Counted from the stretch's first letter, positions 48,152 to 58,017 are shown. The stretch is 64,000 bases of DNA from Phycicoccus sp. Soil748 (GCF_001428025.1 NZ_LMSC01000007.1:62320-126319); one strand, 5' to 3'. Numbers and translations are program-made. The notes: generated by a model not told the origin, from the letters alone.

Positions 48152-48559
48152 TCAGCTGACGAGGTGGGCGTACGGGTCGGGGCGCTCGGACTCGCTGCGC
48201 AGCACGCAGAACTCGTTGCCCTCGGGGTCGAGCATGGTGACCCACCCGCCGCCGCCCTCGACCCGCAGGTCGGCGAACACCCGCGCGCCGAGGCCCAGCA
48301 GGCGCTCGACCTCCTCCTCCCGGGTCGCGTCGGTGGGGGAGAGGTCGAAGTGCAGCCGGTTCTTGACGACCTTGCCCTCGGGCACCTCGATGAACAGCAC
48401 GCGCTGGCGCCCGTCACTCGAGAAGATCATGCACTCCTCGTGCCCCGGCAGGTTGGGGTCGCGCGGGTCCTCGCCGAACCCGAGCACCTGCCCCCACCAG
48501 ACGGACTGGGCGTAGGCGTTGCTGGAGTCGACGGTGGTGTGGGAGATGCGTGACGTCAT
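48152..48559 (-). CDS. VOC family protein (glyoxalase/bleomycin-resistance fold)
   Basis: A 135-residue single VOC module. It has VKNRLHFDLSPTDATREEEVERLL in the middle and MLDPEGNEFCVLRSE near the end; the His and Glu of these motifs would be metal ligands. The arrangement resembles the two-domain protein at 29450. The enzymatic role is unknown. The ATG at 48559 lies 7 nt after minus-strand GACAGT, suggesting a leaderless message. Only 3 bp separate its stop from that of the convergent VanW gene. Confidence 0.85.
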   Translation of the reverse strand: MTSRISHTTVDSSNAYAQSVWWGQVLGFGEDPRDPNLPGHEECMIFSSDGRQRVLFIEVPEGKVVKNRLHFDLSPTDATREEEVERLLGLGARVFADLRVEGGGGWVTMLDPEGNEFCVLRSESERPDPYAHLVS

Positions 48560-48601
48560 GGCTCCCACTGTCGTGGGCCGCCGCGGTCCGGCGCCAGCCC
48601 T

Positions 48602-49675
48602 TTACGACGATGCGTCCGGTGGGGTGGCGGGGCCCGGCTCCTGCGGCGAGGTCAGGTAGGCGTAGGAGGAGTGGTGGGCGAAGCCGAGCCGCTCGTAGAG
48701 GCGGATCGCCGTGGCGTTGTCGTGCTCCACCTGCAGGTGCAGGAGGCTGACCCCCTCGCGCAGGGCCGCGTCCGCCAGCCGCGCGGTCAGGTGCGCCGCG
48801 AGCCCGCGCCCGCGGTAGGCCGGGTCGGTCCAGACCGCGCCCAGCCCGGCCCAGCCGGCGCCGAACCCCAGCCGCGCCAACGCGATCGGGGTCGTCCCCG
48901 CGGCGTCACGCGCCCGCAGCCCGAGCTGCTGCGACAGCCCGCCGCCGGGCAGCACCGAGCCGAACAGCTGTCGGGGGCTGCCGGTGAGGACGCCCCGGGC
49001 CGTCTCCGGGTCGCTCCTGCGGGTGCCGTGGTAGGCCCGCAGCCACGCGTCGCCGGGCGTCGGCTCGATGGAGACGGACGGGCCGCCGGGGTCGGCAGCG
49101 GCGACCGTCGCCGCCGAGGCGGTCAGCACGAGGGTGAGGCTGCCGACGGTGTAGCCCCGGGCGAGCAACAGCGCACCGAGGGGGTCGTCGCCCACGTCGA
49201 AGCCCTCGGGCCCGGCGAGGGCGAGCTTCGCCGGGAGCTGCCGCGCGGCGTACCACTGCTCCACCCGCTCGACCGCTGCCTCGAGAGGCATGCCGGGGCT
49301 GCCCACGGGCACGGTGGAGTTGCCGCGCTGGGTGAACCCGCGCGACGCCCGCAGCGCCCAGTCGCCGAGCTGTTCGCGCTCGAGGGCGCCCCACGAGGGC
49401 ACCACGGCGCCCTGGAGGTCCTCGATGGACGTGGCCAGGTGGGCAGCGCCCCGGCGAGAGGGCTTCGGCGGCACCTCCTTGGCAGCCACGACGCGGGCTC
49501 GCTCGATGCGCACCGGGCCCCTCGCCGTGAGCACCTCGAGGTGGGTGGCGTCGGTGCCGGTCAGGGTGCCGACGCTGTCCGTCAGGGTCGCGCCCGAGGC
49601 CGGGTCCGGCTGTGCCAACCGCCACCTGACCACGACACGTGACCCCGGGGGGAGGTTGCTGACGTCGGCCGACAT
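48602..49675 (-). CDS. GNAT acetyltransferase, Rv0428c/cg3035 family
   Basis: A 357-residue protein. The N-terminal 60 residues form a small beta barrel ([32 protein letters not shown]) found in this actinobacterial family. The C-terminal GNAT half has [22 protein letters not shown], with RGRGLA as the acetyl-CoA loop, and ends [15 protein letters not shown]. Substrate unknown. The ATG at 49675 lies 7 nt after a TACTAT hexamer shared with the divergent ferredoxin gene; an ATG 9 bp upstream overlaps that hexamer and is less likely. Confidence 0.87.
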   Translation of the reverse strand: MSADVSNLPPGSRVVVRWRLAQPDPASGATLTDSVGTLTGTDATHLEVLTARGPVRIERARVVAAKEVPPKPSRRGAAHLATSIEDLQGAVVPSWGALEREQLGDWALRASRGFTQRGNSTVPVGSPGMPLEAAVERVEQWYAARQLPAKLALAGPEGFDVGDDPLGALLLARGYTVGSLTLVLTASAATVAAADPGGPSVSIEPTPGDAWLRAYHGTRRSDPETARGVLTGSPRQLFGSVLPGGGLSQQLGLRARDAAGTTPIALARLGFGAGWAGLGAVWTDPAYRGRGLAAHLTARLADAALREGVSLLHLQVEHDNATAIRLYERLGFAHHSSYAYLTSPQEPGPATPPDASS

Positions 49676-49681
49676 GAGCCG

Positions 49682-49690
49682 CATAGTATG
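49682..49690. promoter_or_regulatory. Shared palindromic -10 between GNAT gene and fdxA
   Basis: CATAGTATG reads TAGTAT on the plus strand and TACTAT on the minus strand. Each hexamer ends exactly 7 nt before a start codon (fdxA ATG 49697; GNAT ATG 49675), and the whole intergenic gap is 21 bp. Confidence 0.65.
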
Positions 49691-49696
49691 TGCGCC

Positions 49697-50023
49697 ATGA
49701 CGTACGTGATCGCCCAGCCTTGCGTTGACCTCAAGGACAAGGCCTGCATCGAAGAGTGCCCGGTCGACTGCATCTACGAAGGTGAGCGGTCCCTCTACAT
49801 CCACCCCGACGAGTGCGTCGACTGCGGTGCGTGCGAGCCGGTCTGCCCCGTCGAGGCGATCTACTACGAGGACGACGTCCCCGAGCAGTGGGCCGACTAC
49901 TACAAGGCCAACGTCGAGTTCTTCGACGACCTCGGCAGCCCCGGCGGCGCCGCCAAGCTCGGCCTCATCCCCAAGGACCACCCGATCATCGCGGACCTCC
50001 CCCCGCAGGAGCACGACGAGTGA
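49697..50023 (+). CDS. fdxA: Seven-iron ferredoxin
   Basis: A 108-residue low-potential electron carrier with one [3Fe-4S] and one [4Fe-4S] cluster. Cys9, Cys17 and Cys50 match the ligands of the three-iron cluster in the Mycobacterium smegmatis protein; Cys21, Cys40, Cys43 and Cys46 match those of the four-iron cluster, with [12 protein letters not shown] being the second motif. Length and acidic C-terminal tail are typical. Its stop overlaps the dapC start (GTGA), as in Rv1177-Rv1178. Confidence 0.95.
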   Translation: MTYVIAQPCVDLKDKACIEECPVDCIYEGERSLYIHPDECVDCGACEPVCPVEAIYYEDDVPEQWADYYKANVEFFDDLGSPGGAAKLGLIPKDHPIIADLPPQEHDE

Positions 50024-51138
50024 CGGTCCGCTCGCTTCCTGACTTTCCCTGGGACTCGCTCGCTCCGTACAAGGAGCGGGCGAGTTCTGTCTCCGGCGGG
50101 ATCGTCGACCTGTCGGTCGGCACCCCGGTCGACCCGACCCCGGCGGTGGTGCAGGAGGCGCTGCGGTCGGCCGCGGACGCCCCCGGCTACCCGCTGACGT
50201 ATGGCACCGCGCCGCTGCGGGAGGCCGTGGCGGCGTGGTTCGCCCGCCGGCGCGGGGTGCCGGACCTCGACCCGGACGGCGTGATGCCGACCATCGGGTC
50301 CAAGGAGCTCGTGGCCTGGCTGCCGACGCTGCTCGGCCTCGGCCAGGGGGACGTCGTCGGCTTCCCGGGCGTCGCCTACCCGACCTACGACGTCGGCGCC
50401 CGGCTCGCCGGCGCGACCCCGAAGGTCGTGGACGGCCTCGCGGCGCTCGGCCCGCTGACGCCCTCCACGACGCCAAAGCTGTTGTGGCTCAACAGTCCCA
50501 GCAACCCGACCGGTCGCGTTCTCGGCATCGAGCACCTGGCGAAGGTCGTCGCCTGGGCGCGCCAGCACGGCGTCGTGGTCGCCTCCGACGAGTGCTACGC
50601 CGAGCTCGACTGGCGCAAGGACTCGACCGAGCCGACGACCCCCAGCATCCTCGACCCCCGCGTGACCGGTGGGTCGCACCAGGGGCTGCTCGCCGTCTAC
50701 TCGCTGAGCAAGCAGTCCAACCTCGCCGGCTACCGGGCGGCCTTCGTGGCCGGTGACGTCGCCCTGGTCCGGCAGCTGCTCGAGGTCCGCAAGCACGCAG
50801 GGATGATCGTGCCCTGGCCGGTGCAGCAGGCCCTCACCGCGGCGCTCGGTGACGACGCCCACGTGGCGGAGCAGAAGGCGCGGTACGCGGCGCGTCGCAC
50901 CCGGCTGCGTACGGCCGTCGAGTCTTTCGGCCTGCGCGTCGACCACTCCGACGCGGGCCTCTACCTCTGGGCGACCCGGGGCGAGGACGCCTGGGCGACC
51001 ATCGACGCCCTGTCCCGGCGCGGGATCCTGGCCGCCCCCGGGACCTTCTACGGACAGGCCGGCCGGGAGCACGTGCGGATCGCCCTCACCGCCACCGACG
51101 AGCGCATCGCGACCGCGGTGGAGCGCCTCCGCTCCTGA
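50020..51138 (+). CDS. dapC: Succinyldiaminopimelate transaminase
   Basis: A 372-residue class I/II PLP aminotransferase. The Schiff-base lysine is Lys231 in [23 protein letters not shown] holds the conserved Asn-Pro, and the C-terminal EHVRIALT has the substrate-binding Arg. Placement after fdxA identifies the actinobacterial DapC, which converts N-succinyl-2-amino-6-oxopimelate to N-succinyl-LL-diaminopimelate. dapD and dapE, acting before and after this step, lie 4-5 kb away in the window. Confidence 0.93.
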   Translation: MTVRSLPDFPWDSLAPYKERASSVSGGIVDLSVGTPVDPTPAVVQEALRSAADAPGYPLTYGTAPLREAVAAWFARRRGVPDLDPDGVMPTIGSKELVAWLPTLLGLGQGDVVGFPGVAYPTYDVGARLAGATPKVVDGLAALGPLTPSTTPKLLWLNSPSNPTGRVLGIEHLAKVVAWARQHGVVVASDECYAELDWRKDSTEPTTPSILDPRVTGGSHQGLLAVYSLSKQSNLAGYRAAFVAGDVALVRQLLEVRKHAGMIVPWPVQQALTAALGDDAHVAEQKARYAARRTRLRTAVESFGLRVDHSDAGLYLWATRGEDAWATIDALSRRGILAAPGTFYGQAGREHVRIALTATDERIATAVERLRS

Positions 51139-51172
51139 CGGGCCCGTTTTCAGGCCCTGCGGGGTTCTGGGG

Positions 51173-51178
51173 TAGCGT
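51173..51178 (+). promoter_or_regulatory. -10 of gltA
   Basis: TAGCGT about 62 nt before the citrate synthase ATG. Transcription starting about 7 nt on would leave a leader that includes GGAGG at 51226-51230. Confidence 0.4.
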
Positions 51179-51240
51179 CGAGCGTGCGCGAGGCACGCCG
51201 TGTGAAGGTGCCCGCCCAGGACACTGGAGGATGGTTACAC

Positions 51241-52539
<1,299 letters not shown>

Positions 52540-52560
52540 TCCCACGAGCACCCAGTACGC

Positions 52561-52596
52561 CGCGAGGCCCGGTTCCCCACGGAACCGGGCCTCGCG
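52561..52596 (+). terminator. gltA terminator hairpin
   Basis: A perfect 16-bp stem (52561-52576 with 52581-52596) around the tetraloop CCAC, 21 bp after the citrate synthase stop. No T-tract follows. Confidence 0.75.
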
Positions 52597-52650
52597 CCAT
52601 ACCCGCCCCGCCTCCGATGGTGGCAGGCCGGCTCGCGCTCCCCGCCGTCT

Positions 52651-52717
52651 TGCGCTCAGTGAGCGCAATGTGTCGGAATCCGTGCCCGTTGGCGACACTT
52701 CGCGCTCACTGAGCGCA
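52651..52717. repeat. Palindromic repeat, copy 1 (3' side of DUF559 gene)
   Basis: Two 24-bp arms (52651-52674 and 52694-52717) are inverted repeats matching at 22 of 24 positions around a 19-bp centre containing GGAATC. Each arm itself includes the palindrome GCGCTCAGTGAGCGC or its mirror. It ends 2 bp before the stop codon of the DUF559 gene on the minus strand. Confidence 0.85.
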
Positions 52718-52719
52718 CG

Positions 52720-53667
52720 TCAGGTGAGCAGGCCCCGCAGCACGGCCAGCAGCTCTCGACGCGAGCGGGGGTCGTGCAGATCCGCAGCGGTGATGCGGAT
52801 GACCTTCCAGCCCAGCGCCTCGAGCAGCCGGGTGCGGGCGATGTCGTGCTGCCACTGGCGTCGGTCGGTGCGGTGGTGGTCGCCCTCGTACTCCACCACC
52901 ACCTTTGCGCTGCGCCACACGAAGTCTCCACGCGCGACGAACTGGCCGCCTTCGTCGCTGATGACCCCGTTGAGCTCGGGCTCCGGCAGGGACGCATCGG
53001 CGAAGACCAGCCTGGCCCGGGACTCCATCGGCGAGCCAGAGCCGACGCGCAACAGCGCGGCTGCCTGGCGCAGCGCTCGCACGCCACGGCGGACCTCCGT
53101 GCCCGCGGCGAGTGCGCGCAGGTCCGGCAGCAACGCGGGAACCCGCGCGACGAATGCGTCACCGGCGATCACGAGGTCGGTGCGCGAGATGCCGGGGAGC
53201 GACGCAAGGTCCGCCCAGGTCCATGCCTCTGACGTGACCCGGTGCCCACGCAGCTCGACCACCTCACGGTGCTCCAGGCCGCGGTGTCCCAACACGCCTG
53301 GCCGTCTCACCTGGGTCGCGGAGGTGGGTCGGCTCACGTGGAGCGGTTCGTCCAGGAACTCGCGCTTCGGCAGGGGCAGCCGGTAGAGCCGGGCAGCGGT
53401 CAGGTGGGACCAGGCCCACGGGTCTGGAAGGGTCAACGCCACCTGTCGGGCGCGCTGCTCGAGGTCGGTGGCAGCCACGAGGCTCCGCACGCCGCGGGTC
53501 GGGCGGTGGAGGTCTGTCCGCCGCAGCCTGCTGGCGGGCACGTCCAGGTCCCGCGCGTCCGCGACGCGGAAGGCTGCGTCGCGCAGGGAGGGCGGGAGCG
53601 GGGACAAGGCACGAGCCACACGGTCCAGCCTGACCGAGAGCCCAGCCCAAGGACCCGGGTTGTCCAC
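52720..53667 (-). CDS. DUF559/Vsr-like endonuclease-domain protein
   Basis: A 315-residue protein. The first 200 residues form an AbiEi-like helical region (ARALSPLPPSLRDAAFRVADA, WSHLTAARLYRLPLP). The last 110 residues carry a PD-(D/E)XK-like DUF559 fold: ARLVFADASLPEPELNGVI, DFVWRSAKVVVEYEGDHHR (catalytic Glu, Gly, Asp pattern), then RTRLLEALGWKVIRITAADL. The GTG start at 53667 has a GGGGGG tract upstream; earlier in-frame codons overlap a repeat and another gene. Palindromic repeats flank both ends. Roles in DNA repair, defence or self-mobility are possible. Confidence 0.82.
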   Translation of the reverse strand: MDNPGPWAGLSVRLDRVARALSPLPPSLRDAAFRVADARDLDVPASRLRRTDLHRPTRGVRSLVAATDLEQRARQVALTLPDPWAWSHLTAARLYRLPLPKREFLDEPLHVSRPTSATQVRRPGVLGHRGLEHREVVELRGHRVTSEAWTWADLASLPGISRTDLVIAGDAFVARVPALLPDLRALAAGTEVRRGVRALRQAAALLRVGSGSPMESRARLVFADASLPEPELNGVISDEGGQFVARGDFVWRSAKVVVEYEGDHHRTDRRQWQHDIARTRLLEALGWKVIRITAADLHDPRSRRELLAVLRGLLT

Positions 53668-53674
53668 ACCCCCC

Positions 53675-53738
53675 GCTGAGTGAGCGCCAAGTGCCTGAAT
53701 CGGGCCGCCATGGAGACACTTCGCGCTCACTGAACGCA
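53675..53738. repeat. Palindromic repeat, copy 2 (5' side of DUF559 gene)
   Basis: A second copy in the same orientation as 52651-52717. Its right arm (53715-53738) matches copy 1 at 23 of 24 bases; its left arm is degraded but keeps AGTGAGCGC and the GTG core; the centre keeps GAATC and a GG end. It lies 7 bp before the start codon of the DUF559 gene on the minus strand. Confidence 0.8.
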
Positions 53739-53780
53739 GCGTGTTGAGCGCGGGGGAGCGGTACGGGTCAGCGCCGCGGG

Positions 53781-54677
53781 TCAGCGGGCGGCGGGGGTGG
53801 TGGCGAAGGTGACGGTCACGGTCGTGGCCGAGCCGCCCTTGGCCCTGGTCCAGGTCCAGCCCTCGGGGTCGCGCGTACGGGTCCACTGCCTGGCCCCGAC
53901 GCGCACCTTCGTGACGCCGTACTGCGACGCCTTGGCGACGGCGTACGAGCCGGCGGTCCAGGCGCCGCGCTCACTGCCGGCGCGCACGGTGAGCGTGCGC
54001 CCGCTGACGGTGGCCTTGGTGCCGAGCTCCTTGGAGAGGGCATCGCGCAGGGCGCTCGGGGTGCCCTGGCCGGCTTGGTCGAGCCGGCACCCGAGGCCAC
54101 CGGGGGAGTGGCCGCTGAGCGCGGAGGCCATGATGCGGCCCTCCTGCTCGTGGTCGGCGTAGGCCTCGGGGTAGGCCGAGCGCTGCACCTTCTGGGCGAT
54201 CTCGGTGATGCGCATCTGCTCGTAGCCGTCGATCTTCACCAGCGCGTCGTAGAACTTGTTCGTGGCGTAGACCGGGTCGAGGATCTGCTTCTCGGTGCCC
54301 CAGCCCTGGCTCGGCCGCTGCTGGAACAGCCCGACGGAGTCGCGGTCGCCGTAGGTGAGGTTGCGGAGCTTGGACTCCTGGAGCGCCGTGGCGATCGCGA
54401 TGGTGCCCGCCCGCGCGGGCAGGCCGCGTTTCTCCGCGATGGCCACCATCGTGGCCGCGTACGCGGTCTGGCTGGGGTCGAAGTCCACGCTCGTACCCAG
54501 CGCGGTGGCCTGGCAGCGGGGGCCGCCGAGGTTGTGCACCACGCCGCGCACGCCGACCCAGCCGGCGAACACGAGCCCTGCCGCGAAGAGCAGCAGGACG
54601 AGCCGGGTGACCAGGCGCCGGGTCCTCGACGGGGTCGACTGCTCGGCGAGGACCACCCCCCGCCTGGTGCGTGCCAC
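53781..54677 (-). CDS. Membrane-anchored transglycosylase-like protein
   Basis: A 298-residue protein with an N-terminal positively charged stretch and one transmembrane helix (about 24-43, LVLLLFAAGLVFAGWVGVRG). The outer domain (about 65-190) has a lysozyme-like signature, IAIATALQESKLRNL (Glu candidate) and GDRDSVGLFQQRPSQGWG, which resembles the catalytic Glu and GLxQ motifs of lytic transglycosylases. Homologs are often mislabelled as heavy metal transporters. A peptidoglycan-cleaving role is inferred. Its GTG lies 2 bp after the dapD stop, so it is probably coupled to dapD. Confidence 0.8.
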   Translation of the reverse strand: MARTRRGVVLAEQSTPSRTRRLVTRLVLLLFAAGLVFAGWVGVRGVVHNLGGPRCQATALGTSVDFDPSQTAYAATMVAIAEKRGLPARAGTIAIATALQESKLRNLTYGDRDSVGLFQQRPSQGWGTEKQILDPVYATNKFYDALVKIDGYEQMRITEIAQKVQRSAYPEAYADHEQEGRIMASALSGHSPGGLGCRLDQAGQGTPSALRDALSKELGTKATVSGRTLTVRAGSERGAWTAGSYAVAKASQYGVTKVRVGARQWTRTRDPEGWTWTRAKGGSATTVTVTFATTPAAR

Positions 54678-54679
54678 GG

Positions 54680-55612
54680 CTAGTCGTTCGCGTGGAGTGC
54701 CGAGTTGAGGACGATGCCGTGCCCGTCGCGGGCCTTGGCCTCGACGGTGCCGCTCACCGAGTTGCGGATGAACAGCAGGTTGTCCTGGCCGGAGAGCTCG
54801 CGGGCCTTGACGACCCGGCCGTCGGCCAGGGTCACCTTGGTGCCGGCGGTGAGGTAGAGCCCGGCCTCGACGACGCAGTCGTCCCCGAGCGCGATGCCCA
54901 GGCCCGACTCCGCGCCGAGCAGGCAGCGCTCTCCGACGCGGACGCGCTCGGTGCCACCGCCGGAGAGGGTGCCCATGGTGGACGCGCCGCCACCGATGTC
55001 GGACCCGTCGCCGACGACGACGCCCTGGGAGATGCGGCCCTCGACCATGGAGCTACCCAGGGTGCCGGCGTTGTAGTTGACGAAACCCTCGTGCATCACG
55101 GTGGTGCCGGGGGCGAGGTGGGCGCCGAGCCGCACGCGGTCGGCGTCGGCGATGCGGACTCCTGCGGGCACGACGTAGTCGACCATGCGCGGGAACTTGT
55201 CGATCCCGAGCACGTTGACCGGCCCGCGGGCACGCAGGCGGGCGCGGGTCAGCTCGAAGCCGTCGACCGCGCAGGGGCCCTGGGTGGTCCAGACGACGTT
55301 GGCGAGGGCGCCGAAGATGCCGTCGAGGTTGATGCTGTTGGGCTCGACGAGGCAGTGCGAGAGCAGGTGCAGGCGCAGGTAGGCGTCGCTGGCGCCGGCC
55401 GGTGCGGCATCGAGGTCGACCTCGACGTCGACGACCTCACGCCGGACGCGGCGCACCTCGTCCTCGCCCGCCAGGGCCTCGAGCTCGGCCGGGGCAGCCG
55501 CGCCATCCGGTCGCGCGCCCAGCGTCGGCTGCGGGAACCACGTGTCGAGGACGGTCCCGTCGTCGGTCGTCGTCGCCAGTCCGAAACCCCACGCGCTGCG
55601 CCCACTGCTCAT
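54680..55612 (-). CDS. dapD: Tetrahydrodipicolinate N-succinyltransferase (actinobacterial type)
   Basis: Succinylates tetrahydrodipicolinate in lysine/meso-DAP synthesis. The 310-residue protein has an N-terminal domain and a left-handed beta helix made of hexapeptide repeats ([59 protein letters not shown]). VNYNAGTLG is characteristic of the actinobacterial branch (Rv1201c). The ATG lies 7 nt after minus-strand TAGGCT. It is divergent from dapE. Confidence 0.95.
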   Translation of the reverse strand: MSSGRSAWGFGLATTTDDGTVLDTWFPQPTLGARPDGAAAPAELEALAGEDEVRRVRREVVDVEVDLDAAPAGASDAYLRLHLLSHCLVEPNSINLDGIFGALANVVWTTQGPCAVDGFELTRARLRARGPVNVLGIDKFPRMVDYVVPAGVRIADADRVRLGAHLAPGTTVMHEGFVNYNAGTLGSSMVEGRISQGVVVGDGSDIGGGASTMGTLSGGGTERVRVGERCLLGAESGLGIALGDDCVVEAGLYLTAGTKVTLADGRVVKARELSGQDNLLFIRNSVSGTVEAKARDGHGIVLNSALHAND

Positions 55613-55619
55613 GGCGACC

Positions 55620-55625
55620 AGCCTA
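55620..55625 (-). promoter_or_regulatory. -10 for leaderless dapD mRNA
   Basis: Minus-strand TAGGCT ends 7 nt before the ATG of dapD, with no ribosome-binding site between. Confidence 0.55.
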
Positions 55626-55656
55626 GGGGAGCAGAGGGGCCGACCCTGACGCTGGA

Positions 55657-55662
55657 TAGGCT
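55657..55662 (+). promoter_or_regulatory. -10 for leaderless dapE mRNA
   Basis: TAGGCT, the same hexamer as for dapD, ends 6 nt before the dapE ATG. The two promoters face away from each other in a 56-bp gap. Confidence 0.55.
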
Positions 55663-55668
55663 CACGGC

Positions 55669-56787
55669 ATGGCGAACGACCTGGACGACAACCGCACGCA
55701 CGAGGCCGCTCCGGGCGACCCCGCCCCCCTCGACCTGACCGCCGACGTCGTCAGCCTCACCGCTGCCCTGTGCGACATCGAGTCGGTCAGCCGGGACGAG
55801 CAGCGGGTCTGCGACGCCATCGAGTCAGCGCTCGAGCCGCTCGAGCACCTCACCGTCACCCGCATCGGCAACACCCTCGTGGCGCGCACCGAGCTCGGCC
55901 GCGACGAGCGCGTCGTCCTCGCCGGCCACATCGACACGGTGCCGCTGACGGTCGACCCGCCCAACCTGCCCACCCACCGCGAGGGCGACGACCTGTGGGG
56001 CCGCGGGACCGTCGACATGAAGGGCGGTGTCGCCGTGCAGCTCAAGGCCGCCCTGGTCGCAGAGCCCAGCCGCGACCTCACCTTCGTCTTCTACGAGGGC
56101 GAGGAGATCGACAGCGAGTACAACGGGCTTCTCCACATCCAGCAGCAGCGCCCCGACCTCATCGAGGACGCCGACTTCGCGGTGCTGCTCGAGCCGACGG
56201 GCTCCATCGTCGAGGGCGGCTGCAAGGGCACCCTGCGGGCCGAGGTCGTCACCAAGGGCATCGCCGCCCACAGCGCGCGACCCTGGAACGGGCACAACGC
56301 CATCCACGACGCCGCCGAGGTCCTGGCGCGGCTCGCGGAGTACCAGCCGGAGACGGTCGTGGTCGACGGCCTGGAGTACCGCGAGGCGATGAACGCCGTG
56401 GGCATCACCGGTGGCATCGCGGGGAACGTCATCCCCGACCGGTGCGTGGTGACGGTCAACTACCGCTACGCGCCCGACAAGTCCGAGGACGACGCGGCGG
56501 CCCTGGTCGACCAGCTGTTCAGCGGGTTCGTCGTCACCATCAAGGACAACGCAGGAGGTGCGCGCCCGGGACTCGACCTGCCGGCGGCACAGGGGTTCGT
56601 CGCGGCGCTGGGCGTCGACGTCGTCGCCAAGCAGGGCTGGACCGACGTGGCCCGCTTCGCCGCCATGGGCGTGCCGGCGGTGAACTTCGGACCCGGTGAC
56701 CCCAACCTCGCCCACCACGACGAGGAGCGCTGCCCGGTCCCGCAGCTGGAGTCGGCAGAGGCGGCCCTGCTGCGCTGGCTCGCGTAG
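55669..56787 (+). CDS. dapE: Succinyldiaminopimelate desuccinylase
   Basis: A 372-residue M20 family di-zinc hydrolase releasing succinate from N-succinyl-LL-DAP. Zinc motifs are LAGHIDTVP (His), [10 protein letters not shown] (bridging Asp), [11 protein letters not shown] (general-base and ligand Glu) and the C-terminal NLAHHDEE. The [19 protein letters not shown] dimerisation domain sits in the middle. Its TAG stop is part of the -10 hexamer of the next gene. Confidence 0.95.
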   Translation: MANDLDDNRTHEAAPGDPAPLDLTADVVSLTAALCDIESVSRDEQRVCDAIESALEPLEHLTVTRIGNTLVARTELGRDERVVLAGHIDTVPLTVDPPNLPTHREGDDLWGRGTVDMKGGVAVQLKAALVAEPSRDLTFVFYEGEEIDSEYNGLLHIQQQRPDLIEDADFAVLLEPTGSIVEGGCKGTLRAEVVTKGIAAHSARPWNGHNAIHDAAEVLARLAEYQPETVVVDGLEYREAMNAVGITGGIAGNVIPDRCVVTVNYRYAPDKSEDDAAALVDQLFSGFVVTIKDNAGGARPGLDLPAAQGFVAALGVDVVAKQGWTDVARFAAMGVPAVNFGPGDPNLAHHDEERCPVPQLESAEAALLRWLA

Positions 56788-56790
56788 GTT
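56785..56790 (+). promoter_or_regulatory. -10 of LOG gene overlapping the dapE stop codon
   Basis: TAGGTT begins with the TAG stop of dapE and ends 7 nt before the GTG at 56798, the spacing of a leaderless message. Confidence 0.5.
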
Positions 56791-56797
56791 GGCGCGC

Positions 56798-57622
56798 GTG
56801 AGCGACAAGCCCGAGCAGACCCGTACGGCCGGCGCGACCGAGCAGCCGGTCGAGGCGGGGAGCCCCGTCCGACCGCACGACTTCGACTACCACACGGGCC
56901 CGGTGACCCTGCGCGGCTCGCGCGTCCCGGCGAGCACGACCGACCAGCGCCTTCTCGACAGCCGCGGGTCCACCGAGTGGCTGCACACGGACCCGTGGCG
57001 GGTCATGCGCATCCAGAGCGAGTTCGTCGAGGGCTTCGGCGCGCTGGCCGAGCTCGGACCGGCGGTGAGCGTCTTCGGCTCGGCGCGCACGGAGCCCGGC
57101 ACGGCCTACTACGAGCTCGGCACCGAGCTGGGGCGTGCCCTGGTCGAGGCGGGGTATGCCGTCATCACCGGCGGTGGGCCCGGCGCGATGGAGGCGGCGA
57201 ACCGGGGTGCCATCGAGGCCGGCGGCGCCTCGGTCGGGCTCGGGATCGAGCTCCCCTTCGAGCAGGGGCTCAACGAGCACGTCAACCTCGGCGTCAACTT
57301 CCGCTACTTCTTCGCCCGCAAGACGATGTTCGTCAAGTACGCGCGCGGGTTCATCGTGCTGCCCGGCGGATTCGGGACCCTGGACGAGCTGTTCGAGGCG
57401 GTGACGCTCGTGCAGACGCGCAAGGTCACGTCGTTCCCGATCGTCCTCATCGGCACCGAGTACTGGGGTGGGCTGTTCGACTGGCTGCGCGGCGCGGTCC
57501 TGGAGGCGGGCACCGTCAACGCCAAGGACATCGACCTGCTCCACCTCACCGACGACGTGGCTGAGGCCGTCCGCATCGTCACCCTCGCCGACGAGGAAGT
57601 CACCGCCAGACGACCCGAGTGA
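56798..57622 (+). CDS. TIGR00730/LOG family Rossmann-fold protein
   Basis: A 274-residue lysine-decarboxylase-like (LOG) protein. After an N-terminal extension of about 85 residues it has VFGSART, the signature GGGPGAMEAANRGA, then LPGGFGTLDELFEAVTL (the PGGxGTxxE motif). LOG enzymes release free cytokinin bases from nucleotide monophosphates, and Rv1205 has this role in M. tuberculosis; this longer type may instead be a nucleotide 5'-monophosphate nucleosidase of purine metabolism. The GTG start fits a hexamer overlapping the dapE stop. Confidence 0.88.
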   Translation: MSDKPEQTRTAGATEQPVEAGSPVRPHDFDYHTGPVTLRGSRVPASTTDQRLLDSRGSTEWLHTDPWRVMRIQSEFVEGFGALAELGPAVSVFGSARTEPGTAYYELGTELGRALVEAGYAVITGGGPGAMEAANRGAIEAGGASVGLGIELPFEQGLNEHVNLGVNFRYFFARKTMFVKYARGFIVLPGGFGTLDELFEAVTLVQTRKVTSFPIVLIGTEYWGGLFDWLRGAVLEAGTVNAKDIDLLHLTDDVAEAVRIVTLADEEVTARRPE

Positions 57623-57662
57623 GCCATGGACTGCGGCCGTGGTCCTGGCGGATGATGGTCAG

Positions 57663-57917
57663 GTGACCATCTCGCCGCTGCCGAGGCATGGTGACGTCGT
57701 CGTCGGACGGGACGTCGCCGGTCGCACGCTGCGCGTCTCGGGGCACCCGGAGTCCGGGCGGGTGGTGCTGTCGATCTGGCAGGACGGCGTCTGCCGGGCC
57801 ACGGTGCGCCTGCTGCCCGAGGACGTGCCCGCCGTGGTCGAGATGCTCGCGCGCAGCGCCGTCGCGCACGCCGACTCCGACGACGAACCGGCGCTGGGGC
57901 TCGACACCGCAGGCTGA
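57663..57917 (+). CDS. Small hypothetical protein
   Basis: An 84-residue soluble protein starting at GTG 57663, with a beta-rich first half (VVVGRDVAGRTLRVSGH, VVLSIWQDGVCRATVRL) and a helical end (VPAVVEMLARSAVAHA). I do not recognise a family. GATGAT ends 6 nt before the GTG and there is no ribosome-binding site, which supports a leaderless gene at this start. It lies between the LOG and DivIVA genes. Confidence 0.6.
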   Translation: MTISPLPRHGDVVVGRDVAGRTLRVSGHPESGRVVLSIWQDGVCRATVRLLPEDVPAVVEMLARSAVAHADSDDEPALGLDTAG

Positions 57918-58017
57918 TCCCCGGCTGGCCTCGACCTCCCGCTCCCCGGCGCTGGTCTCCCGCTGCTCGTGTGGCCACGCACCGCGGGGTGGATAGGAAG
58001 TCCTGAGGAACTCGTGC

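Noticed and set aside
52651-52717. Copy 1 of the palindrome as a simple terminator for gltA
   Set aside because: gltA already has a perfect hairpin at 52561-52596, and the element recurs in the same orientation on the far side of the next gene, which a terminator would not explain.
53668-53886. N-terminal extension of the DUF559 protein by 73 codons
   Set aside because: It would run through a palindromic repeat and the end of the transglycosylase-like gene; the GTG at 53667 has a purine-rich site and fits the protein fold.
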